Shown piece by piece: positions 61,128 to 64,000 of a stretch of 64,000 bases of DNA. Location: contig CAJNDS010002131.1 in assembly GCA_905221605.1 (NCBI GenBank), forward strand, positions 1 through 64,000. Direction: 5' to 3'. Below the pieces are notes generated by a model, which made no database searches, was not told the origin of the DNA, and saw only the letters and a list, made by a program, of their open reading frames with translations. The translations under genes were made by a program, and so were the position numbers. The first letter of the stretch is position 1. Every line of letters begins with the position of its first letter. The DNA is from Symbiodinium natans (Eukaryota > Sar > Dinophyceae > Suessiales > Symbiodiniaceae).

Positions 61128-64000
61128 TCATTCTCTTGCAGATCCATGACGGATGTACTTGTCTACACGACCAACCGCCGTGTTGCCCTTTTGCTTGCTC
61201 CGCTTTGCGGAGGTAAACGTTGGATCGAAGGCTATCGACCACAACCACGTCTTCAGGAACTTGATCAATCCCAATCGGCTTTCGGCTTTCTTCTTCGTCA
61301 TGGCATCCGCAAGGTCATAGTCGGAGGCCAACCATCGTAGTTCACATAGAACTCGCTTCAGGTTGTCTCTCAGCTGGAAGGCCTGAAGAGCCGCCCTCAT
61401 GTTGCTCAATCCCAAGAGAGGACTTTCGTTGCGCTCCACGGCGTCGTAGCCTCCTCTTGAATCAGTGCAGAGGACTCCTTTCACACGGAGAGCTTGGCCT
61501 TCGGAGCTACTCACCAAATCATCGCGAGGTTGACGTCGATGTCCAGCACCATGTAGCTCCGTCCACAGCAGCCTTGTCCTGAAGTTCTGATCCTCAGCCT
61601 CCAAGATGGCTTGAATTTCAGCATCATTGCTTCCGATGGCCTTCCTCTTCAGCTTCCAGGAGCGCCAGGCAATAAGGCACATGGGACACACCTTTCCCAA
61701 GGTCGCTTCTGGACCAGTAGCCAGAGTAAGTAGGCCACCCGTGGAATCTCCTTTGGCCCGATTCGCATGAGCCTGATCACCCATCGACACGAAGATCACC
61801 TCGGACCAATGCTTGGCGGTGTGGAGCTTGAAGAACTCCAGCTTGTACGCTTCGCTACGAACCTCAGCAATCATGGCCTGGATCTCCTTGGCCACTTGCA
61901 GGCTTCCATCCGTGATGAGCTCAGTGAGCAGCAGGTTACATCGGCTGCACAGTTGTGGCTGCGTTTGCACAGCCAGCCACTGAAGAGCGCCTAACGCTGT
62001 CCGGCAGGCACCAACTTCTTGTTTCGTCATGGCACCTTGTTGTGACAGGCGTTCTGGACTGATCTCGACATCCATGAGGCCCTCCACGTAATAGTCCTGA
62101 TCCACAACCACTTTCATGTAGTTGCGTGCGTCCATCACGGTGCTGACATCCGTGCCAGCATGTCTGTAGTTTTGGACTTTCGCGGTTCCCCATTTGTAGG
62201 CCTTGTCGATGGCTTGTTTTATCGCTTGCCATTCTTCACTGTCATTGTCACCAATGCGATGGAAATCATCGACATGTCCGCCCATAGCGCCAATCGTCTT
62301 TGGATGTTCGCCATCCATCTGGTGTTTTGACAGCCATATCCACAAGCACCGTTCACCAAGTACAGGGACTCCACCAAGGGCTGTCAGCTTCTTGTGCAAG
62401 TCCAACCATAGTCCACGCGGTGCCGTCGTGCTTCCGTAGATATTCCGCAGAATCCTCATGATGCCTTCTTGACCAACTCCTAGAGCATCTCGTAGTTCTT
62501 CCACTCCGGTAGTCCACAATCTGGCATCGGCTTCTGTCGGCATCGTCTGCAAGAACGCTGTCGCCAGGTCCAATCCTTCCAGGGCCCATTGATGCTGCGC
62601 AGACATCAAGTAGAGGAGGCTCCGCCCTAACATCGACTGCACTGGGCTCGATGTCTTGAATGCAGGATCCAGGAGGCTTGGGTGCTGAAAACCCAACAAG
62701 ACGATTCTTGCCTTTGCCTTGCGACGTCCTTGTCGATCATGCAGCGTGGTCTGGGGATTGTCCGTGGCATCCTTGACGGCTTGTTCACGATCCTCTGGAG
62801 GAATAAGCTTCCATGTCAAGACCCACCTGGCTTTGACAATCCTCTTGGAGTCATAGGCTTCGGCAATCTCCTTCTGGTCCAAGCACTTCCGAACAGCCTC
62901 ATTCTTCAGGAAGGAGTCCACCTCTTTGACCTTGGCACGGGAAAAGAGCGCTCGCTCATGAGGAGGAATCCTTGCCAGATTGACCTCAGAGTCCCTCATC
63001 TTCTTCACCATGTAGGCCACTGGATTTCGTTCCAGTGCTTTCCTTTGCCGATTGGATTCGGGCTCGGGGAGGTCAAACTCAATCTTCAGGAAGTCGATCG
63101 TTTCCTCCATGGCCGTGTGGATATCCATATGCTCGGATTCTTCTTGCACCTCGGCTTCCAGAGCATCCACCCAACCAAGATCGTAGTTCATCATGTTGTT
63201 CTCGCCATCTAGTCGGGGTTTCTTCACATTGGGTAGGTCGTAGTCGTTGACTGAAGGTGGATCATGTTCTGGGGCAGCAGGCGCGCTGGAGGATGCTGCG
63301 TTGTCGCCTTCAGTCGGATCCTGAACCACTTCACGTTGTAGACGATCACCAACAGGATGTTGACTGTGATCACCAGGTCGGTAGGTCACCTTCTGACGTA
63401 GGCGTCGAACTGGAGCAACCGTGGTGGTTTCATCCGGCTTCTCAGGCAAATTTGGCAGCTCCGTTTCGGCGTCATCAGGTTCCTGGTCCATGATGTCGAA
63501 GTACTCTCGTCGAGGTAGGATGTCAGCTAGGGTACGCCACCGTGTGAAGTCCTCCGTCGTGGTTGTTTCATGCTGAAAGCGTTCTGTCTCCGTGACCAAC
63601 CTCACAGAGTGCACAGAACACCGTAGAAGTTGACTCCCAACAAGAACCCACACAACATGAACTCGTTCACCAGCTTCTTGTCCTTGATGTGGCAAGGCTT
63701 CCTGGAAAAGTACTCGCCCGGGTCCGATCCAGTGAGGCCTCTGAGACTTCTTCGCTCCTCCTCTTGGTCCAGCATACTGTTCCTTCGGCCAGACCTTCCG
63801 CCAAACCTTCACCAAGTCGAGAGGAGAGAACTGTCGTACGGGCTGTCGCACGGTGGTGTTGCGGAGCTTGGTCAGGGTGCGTTTTGCCTTCGTCTCCCGA
63901 GCAATGTCTTCAGCTCTTTGACGACAAGTCACCAGGCGAGCGAAGTCAACTCGGGGTTCCACAAGCTCCAGAGTGTGACGGTCTTCATCAGACGGTCGGA
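61128..64000 (-). CDS. Copia-type retrotransposon Pol polyprotein, 3' part (integrase end, reverse transcriptase, RNase H)
   Basis: Open from the right edge to the stop at 61,128 without a break. The nominal first codon at 63,962 is GTG and the frame continues upstream to the edge, so gag, protease and the integrase core lie outside. Residues counted from 63,962: about 75-125 (RPHWIGPGRVLFQE, VWVLVGSQLLRCSVHSVR) resemble the integrase C-terminal region of Copia elements. 160-300 is an acidic linker. RT is about 340-640, with KARIVLLGFQ, motif A LEGLDLATAFLQ (Asp464) and motif C GGHVDDFHRIG (Asp565/566, HVDD in place of YVDD). RNase H is about 725-890, with Asp729, Glu782 (SNDAEIQAI), Asp834 (CTDSRGG) and YDLADAMTKKK. 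This order (integrase before RT) identifies Copia rather than Gypsy. The intact frame suggests a young copy. No flanking LTR is seen on the left. Confidence 0.93.
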   Translation of the reverse strand, partial: RPSDEDRHTLELVEPRVDFARLVTCRQRAEDIARETKAKRTLTKLRNTTVRQPVRQFSPLDLVKVWRKVWPKEQYAGPRGGAKKSQRPHWIGPGRVLFQEALPHQGQEAGERVHVVWVLVGSQLLRCSVHSVRLVTETERFQHETTTTEDFTRWRTLADILPRREYFDIMDQEPDDAETELPNLPEKPDETTTVAPVRRLRQKVTYRPGDHSQHPVGDRLQREVVQDPTEGDNAASSSAPAAPEHDPPSVNDYDLPNVKKPRLDGENNMMNYDLGWVDALEAEVQEESEHMDIHTAMEETIDFLKIEFDLPEPESNRQRKALERNPVAYMVKKMRDSEVNLARIPPHERALFSRAKVKEVDSFLKNEAVRKCLDQKEIAEAYDSKRIVKARWVLTWKLIPPEDREQAVKDATDNPQTTLHDRQGRRKAKARIVLLGFQHPSLLDPAFKTSSPVQSMLGRSLLYLMSAQHQWALEGLDLATAFLQTMPTEADARLWTTGVEELRDALGVGQEGIMRILRNIYGSTTAPRGLWLDLHKKLTALGGVPVLGERCLWIWLSKHQMDGEHPKTIGAMGGHVDDFHRIGDNDSEEWQAIKQAIDKAYKWGTAKVQNYRHAGTDVSTVMDARNYMKVVVDQDYYVEGLMDVEISPERLSQQGAMTKQEVGACRTALGALQWLAVQTQPQLCSRCNLLLTELITDGSLQVAKEIQAMIAEVRSEAYKLEFFKLHTAKHWSEVIFVSMGDQAHANRAKGDSTGGLLTLATGPEATLGKVCPMCLIAWRSWKLKRKAIGSNDAEIQAILEAEDQNFRTRLLWTELHGAGHRRQPRDDLVSSSEGQALRVKGVLCTDSRGGYDAVERNESPLLGLSNMRAALQAFQLRDNLKRVLCELRWLASDYDLADAMTKKKAESRLGLIKFLKTWLWSIAFDPTFTSAKRSKQKGNTAVGRVDKYIRHGSARE

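Overview
Organism. The window looks like dinoflagellate nuclear DNA, most likely Symbiodiniaceae. The evidence is (i) very abundant plant-type telomere heptamers (TTTAGGG/CCCTAAA) scattered through the interior, (ii) a Copia-type polyprotein and a LINE of divergent type, both built without introns, (iii) a dense load of 65-120 bp inverted-repeat elements, and (iv) no recognisable cellular gene in 64 kb. I found no rRNA, tRNA, CRISPR array or bacterial operon. Other TTTAGGG lineages (plants, chromerids, coccidians) are not strictly excluded by sequence alone.

Layout. Bases 1-50,436 are gene-free as far as I can see. They alternate between two kinds of material. The first is arrays of CCCTAAA (C-arrays) and TTTAGGG (G-arrays), very often arranged as C-array, a 70-165 bp unrelated GC-rich core, then G-array, i.e. 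a short segment with outward-facing telomeres. I count 24 such cassettes. The second is many short terminal-inverted-repeat elements (named here families A to M), several with target-site duplications (TSDs), mostly of 4 bp. Low-complexity tracts (GTT-rich, GAT, TTGAAATCA 9-mers, CCCCT, CT, TAA) and homopolymer G/C runs fill part of the rest.

Bases 50,437-61,005 hold one minus-strand LINE-like retrotransposon. Read 5' to 3' (right to left) it has a 649-codon ORF of unknown function, then an RNase H domain, an APE-type endonuclease, a reverse transcriptase and two C-terminal zinc fingers. It carries about four frame breaks, so it is a decayed copy. The endonuclease is split by a 4,055-bp insertion (53,711-57,765) flanked by an exact 8-bp duplication, CCTTCCGC. 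Removing the insertion plus one duplication rejoins the endonuclease in frame. The insertion has imperfect inverted ends with repeated subterminal motifs, a long degenerate TTTAGGG array, and a 22-bp satellite that switches strand to form a palindrome.

Bases 61,128-64,000 (minus strand, running off the right edge) are the 3' part of a Copia-type pol gene: integrase C-terminal region, reverse transcriptase and RNase H, open for more than 944 codons without a break.

How it fits together. The window is a record of mobile-element turnover. An apparently intact Copia copy lies next to a decayed LINE, a DNA-transposon-like insertion sits inside the LINE, and the left 50 kb is filled with small elements and telomeric cassettes. 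The telomere-capped cassettes and the shared 4-bp TSD are the observations I consider least explained.
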